64,000 nt of DNA from Psococerastis gibbosa (GCA_963971405.1 OZ020487.1:41823039-41887038), one strand, 5' to 3'. Counted from the stretch's first letter, positions 21,746-33,221 are shown. Numbers and translations: made by a program. Notes: generated by a model not told the origin, from the sequence alone.

Positions 21746-22145
21746 ACATTTTCCATTAGCCACCCAAAAACTCCAAGAAAAATTGCAACTGGCAGCCTCC
21801 TATTTTACTGCACGTGTGGTAGGTGTATAAGAAAATGTTAGTGTTGTGGTTAAACTGATTAAAGGTGCCTAAGGATGTGTGATTGATGCTATTTCAACAT
21901 TGCCAATTAATTTGCAGGTGAAGTTTGCAACTTGTCTCATAAAAATGAAGGTCTCAGACAGGATGCGTGGATTGTGAGATGTCAATTGCTAAACAGTCAC
22001 GGCGCATGCGTGCGAGCCCCATGTTCACCCACTGTATCTTTCCCATTATTACATAATATAAATATTGCCTTCGCCAACGATATTAATAAATAATCCGCCA
22101 GTGGAGAGATTCCTGAGCTGAGCTAAAATTGAATTTAAGTTACAA
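21746..22145. other. Spacer
   Basis: Nothing recognised. Confidence 0.5.
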
Positions 22146-22318
22146 AAATGTTGTTGTTTGTTGTTTCCAACGCCTGCTTTCAGCATTTCTGCTTTAAGCA
22201 AACCTGTCAGCCTGGCGGGGGGAGTGAGTCTGTTTGTTAACTTGAGGCATCCTAAGGGCAGACTCTTCCCCTCGGGGAAAGGAGAGTTTACTGACAGCGT
22301 AGACCTCATGATTATAGC

Positions 22319-22559
22319 TGATTTCGTACCACTCATTGTTAAAAATTACTTCATACAGTTTTACGTAATAAATTTAAAAAACGCACAACCGGTTTTGGGC
22401 TCGCGCCATCGTCAAATGCAAGGCACAGTGGCGTGAGCCGAAACCGGTTGTGTGTTTTTTAATTTATTACGCAAAACTGTACGAAGTAATTTTTAACTCT
22501 GAGTGACAGCAAGTTTTACAAAGTTATTAAGGGGAGTATTACGTTGATTTCGAACCACT
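22319..22559. mobile_element. P1 palindromic insertion with 15-bp target duplication
   Basis: The insert 22334-22544 (211 bp) is flanked by TGATTTCGTACCACT (22319-22333) and TGATTTCGAACCACT (22545-22559), 14 of 15 identical. It holds two arms of about 70 bp (22338-22407, 22429-22497) around a 21-base loop. A long duplication suggests retroposition-type integration rather than hAT or Harbinger. Confidence 0.8.
22382..22420 (-). ncRNA. Hammerhead-like motif, decayed
   Basis: Minus strand: stem I TGCAT, core TTGACGA, extra T, stem II GGC/GCC, then a damaged GAA (one extra base), ACCGGT, T, and GTGCG pairing with stem I (two G-U). The opposite arm keeps GAAACCGGTT but has lost the core. Confidence 0.4.
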
Positions 22560-22814
22560 TGGGGAATATGGTAAAGTCAGAGGTGACCAGGACTCGACAC
22601 GCACGTAGACTCACTGGTATAGTCTCAGCACGTTATCATGTCCCACCATGTTCCCCTCCCAACGCTGTGCAAACTATACCAAGTTTGCCGCAGTTCGAAA
22701 CATGCTCTGCTCTCATGGATTCAACATGGTAAGGCCGTTGGCAGTTACAAAAATGTTATATATATTAAAATGCAGTATTGTATAGTCTATATAACACTGA
22801 CATTAAATTAACTT

Positions 22815-22944
22815 TGGTTGATGAGGTAACCTCCTCGTTATAACCGAAATTAGAGAATATAAAAAAAATGGACTTGGCGGGATTCGAACTCACGATCTAC
22901 GCCTAACCGGGGCGTCGTCTTAACTGCTGGACCACAAGCCCCGG
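22815..22944 (-). repeat. SINE-4, tRNA-like head
   Basis: Minus strand GCCGGGGCTTGTGGTCCAGC, then an arm CGCC-CCGGTTA-GGCG, and a T arm with GAGTTCGAATCCCGCC. Acceptor ends do not pair and position 33 is C, so this is not a working tRNA. A plus-strand relative is at 59.85 kb. Confidence 0.7.
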
Positions 22945-23124
22945 CAAGTGTAGTCCCTCTAGATCCTCTACTAATTTGCTCTTATTGGCAAGACTAGACA
23001 GGTTAGCACAGCTAAACAACTATCTAACCGAACGGACCTGTTCGGTTCAGCGACTCATTAACATGCAATATATAGGAGAGACTCTGAGCTCCATAAATTT
23101 TGAGCCGCACAAACTTACTTACTC

Positions 23125-23410
23125 CTTGGCGCTACGGCCCGTCAAGGGTGTTGCTTTGCCAATTCGTGCCAGCCTGCGTGGTCCTGGGCTCTCCTTCGCC
23201 AGTCATCGACGCCAAGGGTCGCCAGATCCAGCCATCGCATCCGTGGTCGTCCCACTCGTCTTCTCCCTTGGGGCACCTTGTGTAAGACTGTTCTTGTTGC
23301 CCTATTGTCTGGCATTCGTTCCACGTGCCCTAGCCACCTGATGCGGGCTCTCTTGATTTCGGCTACTATCGTAAGTTCTTGGCATATCACGTTCTACGGA
23401 TACGCCGCAC
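23125..23410 (-). pseudogene. LINE-B RT C-terminus
   Basis: Frame 23142-23390: IVAEIKRARIRWLGHVERMP, then DNRAT...LHKVPQGRRRVGRPRMRWLD, then LATLGVDDWRRRAQDHAGWH. Six or so residues are missing after RMRWLD compared with 36.7 kb. Typical insect LINE tail. Confidence 0.8.
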
Positions 23411-23849
23411 AAACTTTGATCCAAATTACACGATAAGCTTAGTATTGACATGGTACATAGTATGCATTGACATAAAATTCCATTACTGCAGGTTCGCCTC
23501 TCTTCTTCCACGGCTATCAGGCCGCGTCATTGTAAGTATACCTGGCATCGTTGAAGTGATGAGCAACGCCTGTTATGGCAGTTGTATTGTACTGCCATCG
23601 GCATTATGTTGCCAATTAGTTTGCGATAAAACGCAGAATGTACTGTACAAGTACACTTTGTTTCGTAATACTGAGGTCGGGTCGAGTGCATGTGATGGCA
23701 CCTACAGGCAACCCCCCAGCAAGATTAGCAAAAGGGCACTAAGGGCAGTGATTGCCCCCATTAAGGTACACTAGAGCTCTATAGGCATTTGAGCCCGCCA
23801 AACAAATTTTTGAATCCAGAGGCCTCCAGCTCCGCATTTTTAATGCCTA
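23411..23849. other. Spacer
   Basis: A 131-codon plus frame (23379-23774) has no recognisable motif. Confidence 0.4.
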
Positions 23850-23937
23850 ATCATAGGAGACGTGGCAGGCGGCCCCAGAAATTAAAACATATATATTTTT
23901 GGCGGGAAACGAATGTCTCCTCTCTCCTATTTATAGA
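23850..23937. repeat. Short dispersed repeat, copy 1
   Basis: TCATAGGAGACGTGG, ATATATTTTTGGCGGGAAA and TCTCTCCTAT are shared with 41.48-41.57 kb. Ends form a weak inverted pair (TAGGAGA / TCTCCTC). Confidence 0.65.
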
Positions 23938-24154
23938 ACTGTAATGTTTACATCAATAGTAACGTACTTCTGTTTCTTTTAATGCCTTTTCTATTAAGAC
24001 TGGAGATCATTTTGAACGGGGGGTGGAAGGGGGAGGGCCCGGGAGGGGGTCATGAAATCACAAGTTGTGAAGAAATTTTTCAGAAGTCGAACATAGGTCG
24101 CCGCCTCAATAGGTAGATGAATCTCCCTAATAACTTGAGGAACTTGTAGGAACT
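23938..24154. other. Spacer
   Basis: A G-rich stretch near 24018-24050; nothing else. Confidence 0.4.
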
Positions 24155-24193
24155 AGTCTGAAGATGGTGTTTACCACCGAAACAGCTGTCATA
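24155..24193 (+). ncRNA. Hammerhead-like motif (GAAACAGCTGTC type)
   Basis: Core CTGAAGA (24158-24164), extra T, stem II GGTG / CACC, GAA, self-complementary ACAGCTGT (24182-24189), C. Stem I is only one or two pairs here. No palindromic partner nearby. Confidence 0.4.
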
Positions 24194-25190
24194 TAAATTT
24201 TATTTATTTTGTTGAATTTGTGCAGTTATTTTGAAAAAAAATTCGGGTAGCCCATTTTTTAAATTCTTAGCTTACTAAATTGCTCATAAAATAATTTTCA
24301 TTTATTAAACAGATGGGTGAATAGCGATCTTACTTCGGATCTTAGACAGGGCCTATAAAATGACCTAATTCACGTATAAGAAACTACCTTATTAGAATGA
24401 GATACGACCACCTTTGGCATGCTAATACTGACAACGGCCTTGTCAAATCTATCATCTTTATAAACTCCGCGAAACTTTTACGTGATTCATCTGTAAAAAA
24501 TACAACATAGAATCTGAAAGTCAAATAAGATATATGCGTACATTGACAGAGAAACAAGGTCTGACCTAGTCTTGACTCCAAACACGGCCTTGTGTCTAGG
24601 CTTAATGCATCTTTGGGCTGGGACGTGCAGTGTTCATTTCCAGCTCTGGAGATCTGGAGGTTCCAGGCCCCCAACACTAAGATAAATGGAGCAAGCTGCG
24701 ACCTTCTTTCATCTTACTTCCTTTCCCATAGGACCATGAGGTTCCTTATTCACCCTCTATAAAAGGCGAACTTTATAATCAGATAGTTTACAATGGGTGA
24801 CCGCTGACAGCTCTGGAAGGCAAGATGTTGATGACTTAATATTAATATTACGATAGCAAAAGAACATTAAGGTTTTTTGCTCCACTTTGTATGTTGCATG
24901 CAATGTCACTTATTAAGCACTTAATTAATCTTAAAGTAACCTTCATTTCTTTCTACTGTGTCAGATATCCCATTATTAATGTCATTTATAGCAAACAATG
25001 CGTTTTGTATTAACGTAAGTTTTTTTTTTCTTGGTGAAGATTTAGTGGTTTGCCTTGAGTAGTACTCCACTTAAAAATCAAGTGTTTAACTCGGTAATCG
25101 TACCAATTAAAATAATTTCTTCCTTAACCTTAAACCAGCGTGAAACTAGTACTAGTCCATACCAGGTGCATGGTATACATAAACAGGGAC
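24194..25190. other. AT-rich spacer
   Basis: A 97-codon minus frame at 24384-24677 shows no motif. Confidence 0.4.
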
Positions 25191-25272
25191 TTTTGTTCTG
25201 TAACTATAAGGCAACTTAGCGGAGTTAGAGCTATACAGCCTTGTCTTGCACTCAACTACGAAGGCCTGGGAC
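25191..25272 (-). repeat. SINE-1 3' fragment
   Basis: GCGGAGTTAGAGCTATACAG and CTTGCACTCAACTA match the reversed SINE-1 tail. Confidence 0.6.
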
Positions 25273-25287
25273 CAGTATATACGATAG

Positions 25288-25358
25288 ATATGAAATGAAA
25301 TGAAATGAAATGAAATGAAATGAAATGAAATGAAATGAAATGAAATGAAATGAAATGA
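25288..25358. repeat. (ATGAA)n microsatellite
   Basis: About 14 near-perfect ATGAA units. Confidence 0.95.
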
Positions 25359-26103
25359 ATACGTCTTTTTACTAAAAAGGGCTACTCTACCAGCTAACCT
25401 ATTTAAGTTTACAAATTATTATATATACATAAATGTTTCCTAAAAAAAAAGAGACAAAATAATAATGGAACAAATCAGGCACTCTCACACATAACACCCG
25501 AGAAACTGCTGGCAGGCTGTCCTAAAGCTCCCCAAATGATGCAATATGTACGGAATAGGCCTACAGTTCAGGGTGTTTCAGGTGAATGGTATCAAACACA
25601 TTTTGGCCCTATAGACATGGAATATGTGGTCAAAATTGTACACGAAGCCCGGTAAAGTACCGATTGTCAGTTTTAGCCCCACGTTGTCAGTTTATATTTT
25701 TGGTTTCATGTATAACATGTGGCTGTACTGTCAGACAACCCCCTGCACCGTCCTGCTACCCTCATATTAAAACATCACTATCGGACGCATCGCGAACGTG
25801 CCCAGCCCCCGCATTACCTTCAGTGTGAACTATTTTTTCCTCCGGGGGTCAATCGCATGGACCCCGGCACAACACACTCAGTCCCAATAATCACAAAAGT
25901 TTAAAATGTTTACTCCCTACTGGTCAATGTCATTGAATGCCACCAAGGCGCCAAGGTAAGCCAGAAATCCAGAAAAGGTAGTTGGTGCAGGTACCTACGT
26001 TAAATGAAAAGCTCGCTAAGCTACAATATTACATGTACAAAGAAAAATGTAAAGGGAGTGGCTTTAACACCTATGCAACAACACTTACAATATTTTAATT
26101 TTT
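25359..26103. other. Spacer
   Basis: Nothing recognised. Confidence 0.5.
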
Positions 26104-26185
26104 AGAGAGCTTAACTTTGACCACTTTAATTTATATCAAAGCCACACTACATCCGGGTTTTCCCAAATTTTTCCCGTCAAATTTA

Positions 26186-26229
<44 letters not shown>

Positions 26230-26530
26230 AAATGCCTTTATTCTCCATACATTCTCTTACAAACCCATAATACAATTTAGCTGAGAATTTTGATCGTAGC
26301 GCCATTATTGAGGAGTGAAAACGTTGACAACTTTCACTTATATAAAAGCGCACTACATACTGTTTTTCGCGCCGTCAAATTAAAAGAAAAAAGAAAGAAA
26401 GAAAGAAGCCTTTTTTTCATTTGGGTGAATTTTGTGTCGTTCGATCCACTCTTTCAAACCCATAACTTAATACAATTTAGCTGAGAATTTTGATATCCAT
26501 TATTGAGACGTGAAATGCCGCCAGAAACAG
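26104..26530. repeat. Tandem duplication, about 205-bp unit, with (AAAG)n
   Basis: AGCTGAGAATTTTGAT, CTTTTT/CTTTATTC and CAAACCCATAA.TAATACAAT occur twice in order. Each unit includes an (AAAG)n tail of retroposon-6 type (26186-26231 and 26385-26407). Confidence 0.7.
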
Positions 26531-27023
26531 TCCACCACGGATAATTCCCCCAGAATATTAGTTTTTTTTATAAATATCAATTTACGTAAATCTGACCAGC
26601 CAATTTTTTTTTCTTTCTTTAATTGTTAATTGGGGTTATAGTTGTTACTGCCGGCCATAGACTGCATATTATCTACCTACTATGTGTACTCGTACAGTAT
26701 CAAAATGTAGGGGAACATTTATTCTCTCTATTATCTCATGATAGTTCCACCACAGACTTCCAGTTCTACAGACTTTCCAGCCGAATTTGATTTTTACATC
26801 CATAACCCCCTCCCCCTCTCCGTAAGACCTTAACGAAGCAATAAATGTTTTGGAAAGGTTGATAGTTCGCATCCTAGTTGACCTTTGGTTAAACATATTT
26901 GTCAGTTTATGGATTTAGGTACCTCCCACGCTGTGAATTGGGTCTGTTTCCGCGTTGAATGTAGGTCAAATATTTTCGATGCCAATGTGGGGCTTACTTT
27001 TCTTAGTTAAAGTGAAGGTTACT
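26531..27023. other. Spacer
   Basis: Nothing recognised. Confidence 0.5.
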
Positions 27024-27024
27024 A

Positions 27025-27090
<66 letters not shown>

Positions 27091-27091
27091 T
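27024..27091. repeat. (ATT)n microsatellite
   Basis: About 22 uninterrupted ATT units. Confidence 0.95.
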
Positions 27092-28209
27092 TAGGCTTCC
27101 CCCATCAGCTTTCTTGCAGCTCAATACAACACATAACCTGGTGAACCTTTGCTATTAACGAGAGCGGGGCACTTCATAAGGTGTTTTCTGTCAGGGCAGA
27201 AAGGTTCCACACTGTTACAACTAGTATACGGTGAAGGTGTTTTTGAAGATAGTCATAACCAGTTGTTAACCATAATTCTATCTGGGTAGGTTCCTTGGCT
27301 GCCTGTCTTTCTTCTGCTTTAGTTTTTCCCACGTTTTTCCAGCAGCGGTGTCGGTCCTGTGAGCTGCAGGTTACTAATTGTAGGTGAATAATTTGTAGGA
27401 TAAGAATAAGGTGCCATAATTATGAATTGTCGTTACTTATATACCCTACATATACTTTAACACATAATCAGTTCATAATTTCATAACATTCCAACCAGCT
27501 TAAAATCTCCCCCGTCATCTCTTAGCCAAACTCACTGTTCGGTCCATGCAATAGTGAAATATATAATACATTGCAATACAATGCAATACAGTAAAGTACG
27601 GTAATGCATTGCAATAACGTCTTTATAGGCACTAAAATACCTCCACATAACAAGATTATCGAATTTCCGCACGAGCACAAGATTTTAATAACAATGCAAT
27701 AGTCGTGATAAAGCATTATATTACTATTATTGTATAAATTATTGTGGTCACCATCCAGGTCGAAAGCGCATGGACCTAATATTGTTGACCGGCTGATCTC
27801 CATTGACGTAATAGCGTAATAGTCGTAGTGAACTGGTTTTAGTTGGACCCTTGTAACATTGAATCATGACATCATTCTTATCGTAATCCCGCAGACTAGT
27901 GAGAGTGAAAGTGACGCATGCTGCACTATACTACGTGAATGAATACCGGAGATTGTCGTCGTCGCCGTAGCTAAGTCGCGTAGACCTGATGATGGGCAGC
28001 CATGACAGTTTTTCGGGTACCCAGGGGGGGGGGGAGGAATTTACCTCCCTACGACTGGAACAATATGACATTGATCTCGAAGACATGATATTTATCAATT
28101 TATGTAATACATCTAAGGGACAATGTCCTTGTCTTGTAGTAAAGTAAAGTAAATTCGTGTCGGGGTGGTATTACCCGTGGTACAGGAGTTTTCAGGTTGC
28201 ATCAACAGC
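27092..28209. other. Spacer
   Basis: Short TTGCAATACA repeats at 27570-27620 and a G run near 28025. No gene. Confidence 0.45.
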
Positions 28210-28400
28210 CTCCTGTTTAACCTATCGACAGTCAGGGAAGACTGCCGGGACCGCCGGCTTTACATGCCCTCCGAAGCATGGTAGTCAGAAGATAAATAAT
28301 TGTACCACTAGAAAATTTTGGCATTCGGGTGGGACTCGAACCAGTCACCTTCTGGATGATAGTCCGAGTCGTTACCTCTACGCCATTCTGACTACTAGTA
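28210..28400 (-). repeat. SINE-1-like copy
   Basis: GACCGCCGGCTTTACATGCC, CTCCGAAGCATGG and GGGACTCGAACCAGTCACC match reversed SINE-1, including box B. Confidence 0.65.
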
Positions 28401-28601
28401 GTAGTAATAATAATCTTCTTCTTCTTTCTTTCTTTTCCTTGTCCAGTATTCCCTGGACAAGGAGCATATATTACAAAAATACAATACATAATAATACCAT
28501 CCCGCATCCCCAAGCTAGCGCTTATTTGGGAAAAAAGACTCATACAGTGCTGCTAAACAAGGCTTAATCATTTCTTTTTGTTATTTATTTATAATGTTTA
28601 T
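28401..28601. other. Spacer with CTT/TTTC run
   Basis: CTTCTTCTTTCTTTCTTTTC at 28414-28438; otherwise unrecognised. Confidence 0.4.
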
Positions 28602-28724
28602 TGCTTTCCAATTTATACGTAGTATAAGGAAAGCTTTGTGATGGTCGAAATTTTCGATTCCCAGATTTCAACGGATTTACACGTTTTCAGGTCCCAGGAA
28701 CCAAAAAAAGTGTTTTTTACGAAA

Positions 28725-28759
<35 letters not shown>

Positions 28760-29425
28760 GCATCGATTTCCGGGCAAACTACTCGGTCGATTTTGATGAA
28801 ATTCGGCATGTAGGTTCACAAAAATCATACCTCGAGATCATTCTTTTATTTGGGGCTAACTCAATTTCGGGGGGTTTCATTCTCAAAAAACTCCAAAAAA
28901 ACGCCAAAAAAAATTATTTCTCAAAAACGGCTCCAACGATTTCTTTTAAATTCACATATATTCTAGTCGTTCTTAATGTTGATAAAATGCGGGGGGTCGC
29001 TTACCCCTTGATAGTTTGCTTCTGGGGGTAAAAAAATGAAAATAACTTAATTTTAATGAAAAATGACTAAAAAATAATATTTCTGCGAAACTTTTCTATC
29101 GATGATTTCTACCTTCAGGCATGTTTTAGGTGTTAAGTTGAGTAACGAAACCGGACAGTTGGCTTTCCCAAAAACCTATTTGCTTTTGCGCAAAAAATTT
29201 TTTTAAAAAAAATGATAGAAACTTCACGCTGAAATGCATTGCCTGCCCTGCCATTATTACTGTGTTGTAATGTGTTTTAAATATATTGAGGTTACCTCAC
29301 CTCCAGTGACGTCAGGTGGACACCCCCCCCCTCCCCCCGAGATATCCGTAATTTAACCGTAGGAAAATTATTTACCATGAAATTATTCATTTTCCCTCCC
29401 TACTAATTGATAAATTGGAAAGCAT
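28602..29425 (+). repeat. R820 dispersed repeat, full-length copy
   Basis: GCTTTCCAATTTAT at the left and ATAAATTGGAAAGC at the right form terminal inverted repeats. (TCTG)n at 28723-28760. The interior matches copy 1 over about 640 bp. The right part has GAGGTTACCTC and a C run. Class unknown; perhaps a DNA transposon derivative. Confidence 0.75.
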
Positions 29426-29479
29426 GTTCGAGTAAACTCGGACCGGTTCTTTTATTTTGTTTTTATTTGTTTTTTATGT

Positions 29480-30232
29480 CAGTTTTTATTATTATTAACT
29501 CCCATTGACCAGCCATCTTTTTATACCCGCTTTTAACTCACCCATCTGTTTAAATTTTTTCATTTGTGGAGGCAGTTCATTAAATATCTTTGGTATAAGT
29601 ACTTTGTTTAATCTCTCTCCGTATTTGTTATATGTTATCTCAAACTTAAACTTTTTTGGGTTTCTTGTATTGTGCTTCCCTTTATCATCTATTTGGTATT
29701 CTTTTTTAAAATAGTTATCTCTTATTAATTTATACTTGAATAGTTTCGTTATTGGCAGAATGTTAGCATGTTTGAATTTTTCTTCGTATTGTTTGTATTT
29801 CTTGTTGATTTTATTTGATAACATGTTTTTTATTAAACGCTTTTGTATCATTTCTAGTTTGTAGGTGTATGTGTTTCTATCTTTGAAATATACCGTTATA
29901 CCGTAGCTTACTATAGATTCAACCAGGGCGTGGTACGCGAATTTAATTGTTTTAAGAGGTACTCCATATTTTAATCGTGCCAAAGCCGCACTCCCTGAGC
30001 GTAGTCGTTTGCATAGTCTTTCTATGTGGTTTTCCCACGTCATTCTACTGTCAATTTGCAGACCAAGGTACTTATGCTCTTCTACTACTTCAATTTTGTC
30101 TTCGCATTTACAATTTTCTGTTTTTATAATAATAATATAAAATGTTTTTGAGTAAAAGAAGTTATAGTATGTTTCCTTATTCTGCGGTCGTTTCATAGTA
30201 TAGTATAGAAAATGTCCTTGTGTTGTAGGCAT
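29480..30232 (-). pseudogene. Non-LTR RT, 3' third (LINE-E), 5'-truncated
   Basis: 245-codon frame at 29495-30232, the longest real coding remnant here. Recognisable segments: KYLGLQIDSRMTWENHI (RT thumb-type block), LARLKYGVPLKTIKFAYHAL, VESIVSYGI, and the end GELKAGIKRWLVNGS. The fingers/palm with the YADD site and the endonuclease are missing. The A-rich tail lies below 29495. Intactness suggests younger than the other LINE pieces. Jockey/CR1-like by pattern. Confidence 0.8.
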
Positions 30233-30235
30233 ATC

Positions 30236-30340
30236 GACAATTGGAAGAAAGACGAAATAAATTTGTCTTTATTTTCCAAATTATATCTGGGCAAATTATG
30301 GCCTTACAACTAACCCATAGAGGGAAATTCGCTCCCCAAA
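30236..30340 (-). repeat. Retroposon-6 copy
   Basis: AAATTTGTCTTTATTTTCC, GGGCAAATTATGGCC and CAACTAACCCATA match the reversed retroposon-6. Confidence 0.6.
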
Positions 30341-30663
30341 AAGTAGAGGAAGCCCTAACTTTTATTGGTGGCATAAGTATAGCCAATTTCTATGTAAAGA
30401 GTTGTACAGAGAAAGATTAAAATAGATAAAAGGACATTGATTCTTAACTGGTTTAAATTTTTAAGTCTTACACAAGAGCATAAAAAGTGTTCTCTTTGCA
30501 AACTTGCAGCATTAAGAACTAAACTAGCCTTCATTTTTTTCTAGGCATGTATGCCTACAAGCTATGTCAACACACAAGTTTCCTTTTTAGGCCAAACCTG
30601 ATATTTTATGCTTCCTTATGCTACCTTGTGCCCGAAGACATGGTTCGATTTTAATTTTAATTC
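30341..30663. other. Spacer
   Basis: Nothing recognised. Confidence 0.5.
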
Positions 30664-30893
30664 AGTTTGTAAGCCAGACATTTTCTTACTGTACATACGC
30701 TTAATTTTATCATCTTTCAGTTTCAAATCAGACAGTTTGTAAGCCAGTGTATATACGCTTAATTTTATCGTCGCTCAGTTTCAAAACAGACAGTTTGTAA
30801 GCCAGAAAGTTTCTTAGTGTATGTACGCTTAATGTTTCGAACCAGATAGGTAGTTTGTAATCCTGACATTTTCTTAGTGTATACACTTAATTT
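30664..30893. repeat. Minisatellite, four units of about 60 bp
   Basis: CAGTTTGTAAGCCAG starts units near 30664, 30730 and 30789; TAGTTTGTAATCCTG near 30850. Each is followed by a TGTA-TACGCTTAATT block. Confidence 0.8.
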
Positions 30894-31375
30894 CTTGGTC
30901 CCTTTCCACTTTAAGAGCAATTCTGTTGTAGAGGGGTGCGAATCGTCACCTCTGCCAAAACCTTTCAATTCTTTCCACTACAATGATGGAATACCCAATT
31001 TTGCTATTTAACTATTTTTTTTTTTTTTTCAATCAAAATGACTGAGATTTATTATGCCGAATAGCAGATTGATTTCTCATTGTTTCCAAAACCTTTGTTG
31101 CATATTAAAAGCATAAAGACGGGCGTCGCTTATTTATACACGATTCTGGAGTAACGCCTTAAGGGACCTCCACGAAATAGGTCAAATAGGCTAACTCCGC
31201 CTTTATAACGCGGCATTAATCCAGCTGCCAAATTGTGTTCTAATTAATACAATTTTATGCCTAGCTAGTGAATATCGTTAAATAGTATTTACATTTTTTT
31301 GAAGGGCGTGAAAAAATACAAGGCTAGCGCTAGGTTAGGCAGGTTCACGCTGTGGATGCAACTGGCTGTTGCTCT
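30894..31375. other. Spacer
   Basis: Poly-T run near 31017-31030. No gene. Confidence 0.5.
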
Positions 31376-31436
31376 GATGCAGCCCTATTATGGCGATTGG
31401 GATTAACGCAACACCGGGGTTTATTCAATTGTTTGA

Positions 31437-31822
31437 GGCGCCCATTCCATTGACCGGCTAGGGCTATTTCCAAAAACGGTGACGTGGTAGCAGACATTCA
31501 AGACTTAGGTGGCGTTTCCACCGACCTCGCATTGCAGAATTGACGGAAATGTTTATTTCCCTCTATGCCATAGTTAAAATTGATCAATGATCATACAGTA
31601 AAATCACAAACAAACAAACTAAAATTAAAAAATGGCGTCATGGGATATGTTAAGTACAAACATTTTAATAGATTTCTATATAAAAAGATAAATTCTAATT
31701 TCCGTCAATGTCATTTGCATTCTGCAATGTGAGGTCGATGGAAACTCTGCCTAAGTCTTGAATGTCTGCTACCACGTCACCGTTTTTGGAAATAGCCCTA
31801 GCCGGTCAATGGAATGGGCACC
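31437..31822. mobile_element. Foldback element inside MITE-A
   Basis: Long arms: GGCGCCCATTCCATTGACCG at the left, its near complement at the right end, then GGCTATTTCC and CACGTCACCG-type blocks on both sides. Flanks TTGA (31433-31436) and TTAA (31823-31826). Shares GTGGTAGCAGACATT with 39.7, 41.6 and 45.4 kb. Confidence 0.75.
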
Positions 31823-31930
31823 TTAAACAAATGTATGCAAAATTGGTGGGAAATTCAAATTGATAAATTAATCCTCGGCTATATTTTTTGCGAGTTTTCC
31901 ACTTTTTCTCCCTTAGATGTAAACACATTA

Positions 31931-32354
31931 AGAGGAAGCTGGCTGTTTTTTTTTTTGGACAATGGGGTTTTCCGTAAAACTTATAAGCGACAGAAATTTA
32001 GAGAATTATCGAATTCATGGACACATTTTACCAACAAAAATGAAAAAAACACCTTATAATAGGGTGTATGAAATAGTCCTCTACCAATTGATTGGACCAA
32101 CTCTTTATTACTTTTAGTATTCACTTAAGTAAAAAATATAAACTAACCTAATTCGGGTTTATCTAGGGCAAGGACGGATACAGGGGAAGGGTAGGGGAGT
32201 AGCAAGTTGGTAAATATATTGTAAATAGATCTGATTTAATCTATCCTACATATGTTATTCCTATTTTGACCCACAACTACCCCCCCCCCCCGAAAAAATG
32301 GGCTGGATCCGCCCCTGATCCAGGGGTGGCCAATGTGTACGGCCAGCATCCTCT
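31931..32354. mobile_element. TA-flanked TIR element inside MITE-A
   Basis: Ends AGAGGAAGCTGGC and GCCAGCATCCTCT. TA on both sides (31929-31930, 32355-32356). Without it, MITE-A reads ACATTAATTAAAA as in other copies. A TA duplication suits Tc1/mariner. A hAT-like piece lies inside at 32166-32325. Confidence 0.7.
32166..32325. mobile_element. hAT-like G/C-ended fragment
   Basis: GGGCAAGGACGGATACAGGG ... 13 C ... GGGCTGGATCCGCCCCTG. Inverted GGATCC-type ends as in 39990-40172. Confidence 0.55.
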
Positions 32355-32560
32355 TAATTAAAATTCTTATTATATTTCAAAATTCTACATGTACATTTAA
32401 TGTTTATTGGTATAACCTTCAATACAACAATGCTCCTGTACTCCAATAATCTATTAATTTTAGTTCCCGCGCATATTTTAACACCGTCACGTGACACCTT
32501 ACTAATGCGGTATAAAAAATAAACCCCGGTATTATATAAACCGTGCCAGTGTGGTGGCCC

Positions 32561-33221
32561 CACGCCCAAATCTCTGGTAACTTAGTGAATGTCCATGTCC
32601 ATGGCTCATTGTCTGCCCTATACAGCCCTACAGAAAATACCAGATTCCAATGTACAATGACTTTTTCATGCAACTTTTTTTCTTCAAAATAATCAATCCC
32701 AGCAATTGCAATGATATGTTTTATGGTAGAATGAGTAGCCTACGATGACAAAACCTAGCACATGATTATATCAACAGTACCATGCATTTAACTTAACTGT
32801 AGTGTGCCCAGTTTTTGCTGTTATTACTAACAATTTCCTTACTGCACGACAAAGAAAGCACTGTACACTATTATCTAGATTAAACCAAGAGCCATTTTTC
32901 TTACACTATACCTGGGATTAGTGTAAAATAGCGCCTTGGGCCATGACTTTGATGACTTCATCGGAGTTTTCTTAGTTTACTCAGGCACCTTCACGGTACT
33001 TTCTCTGTGACATTCACGAGATGGATTTTGTAATAGTGGTTTTGAATGTGCTTTGTCTGGCAGAGAATGTCACTCAAGGTTTAAGCGCGATCGGGTGTGA
33101 ATGGTCACGTGAATGCGGTTTCTGTGGATTTACAAAAAAATTGGAGACTGCAAAAACTCAGGGTAATCCGTCTGAAGCAAAACGCTACAAGAATTATTTA
33201 AATCGAATTTATGATTGATCT
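32561..33221. other. Spacer with one unassigned open frame
   Basis: A 65-codon plus frame at 33021-33218 ends KRYKNYLNRIYD and has four Cys. I do not recognise it and cannot show it is a gene. Confidence 0.35.

Larger units (their letters stand above)
22146..22744 (-). repeat. R350 copy split by a palindromic insertion
   Basis: 3' part at 22146-22333 and 5' part at 22545-22744, both reversed. The break lies in the GGTTCGGAATCCAC block and is filled by the P1 element. Confidence 0.85.
31376..32560. mobile_element. MITE-A interrupted by two later elements
   Basis: Left part 31376-31436 (CAGCCCTATTATGGCG, ACCGGGGTTTATT), middle 31827-31930 (GGGAAATTCAAATTGATAAA, CTCGGCTATATTTTT) and right 32355 to about 32560 (CCCGCGCATATTTTAACACC, CGTCACGTGACACC, AAACCCCGGTATTATATAA). 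Intact order is shown by 43.6-44.2 and 56.7-57.5 kb. The two gaps are the elements at 31437-31822 and 31931-32354. Confidence 0.8.

Noticed and set aside
22876-22944. Functional tRNA gene
   Set aside because: Acceptor stem does not pair, U33 is missing, and a tail continues into SINE body.
33021-33218. Small Cys-containing protein gene
   Set aside because: No homology recognised, no conserved partner, next to a repeat; kept only as an unassigned frame.
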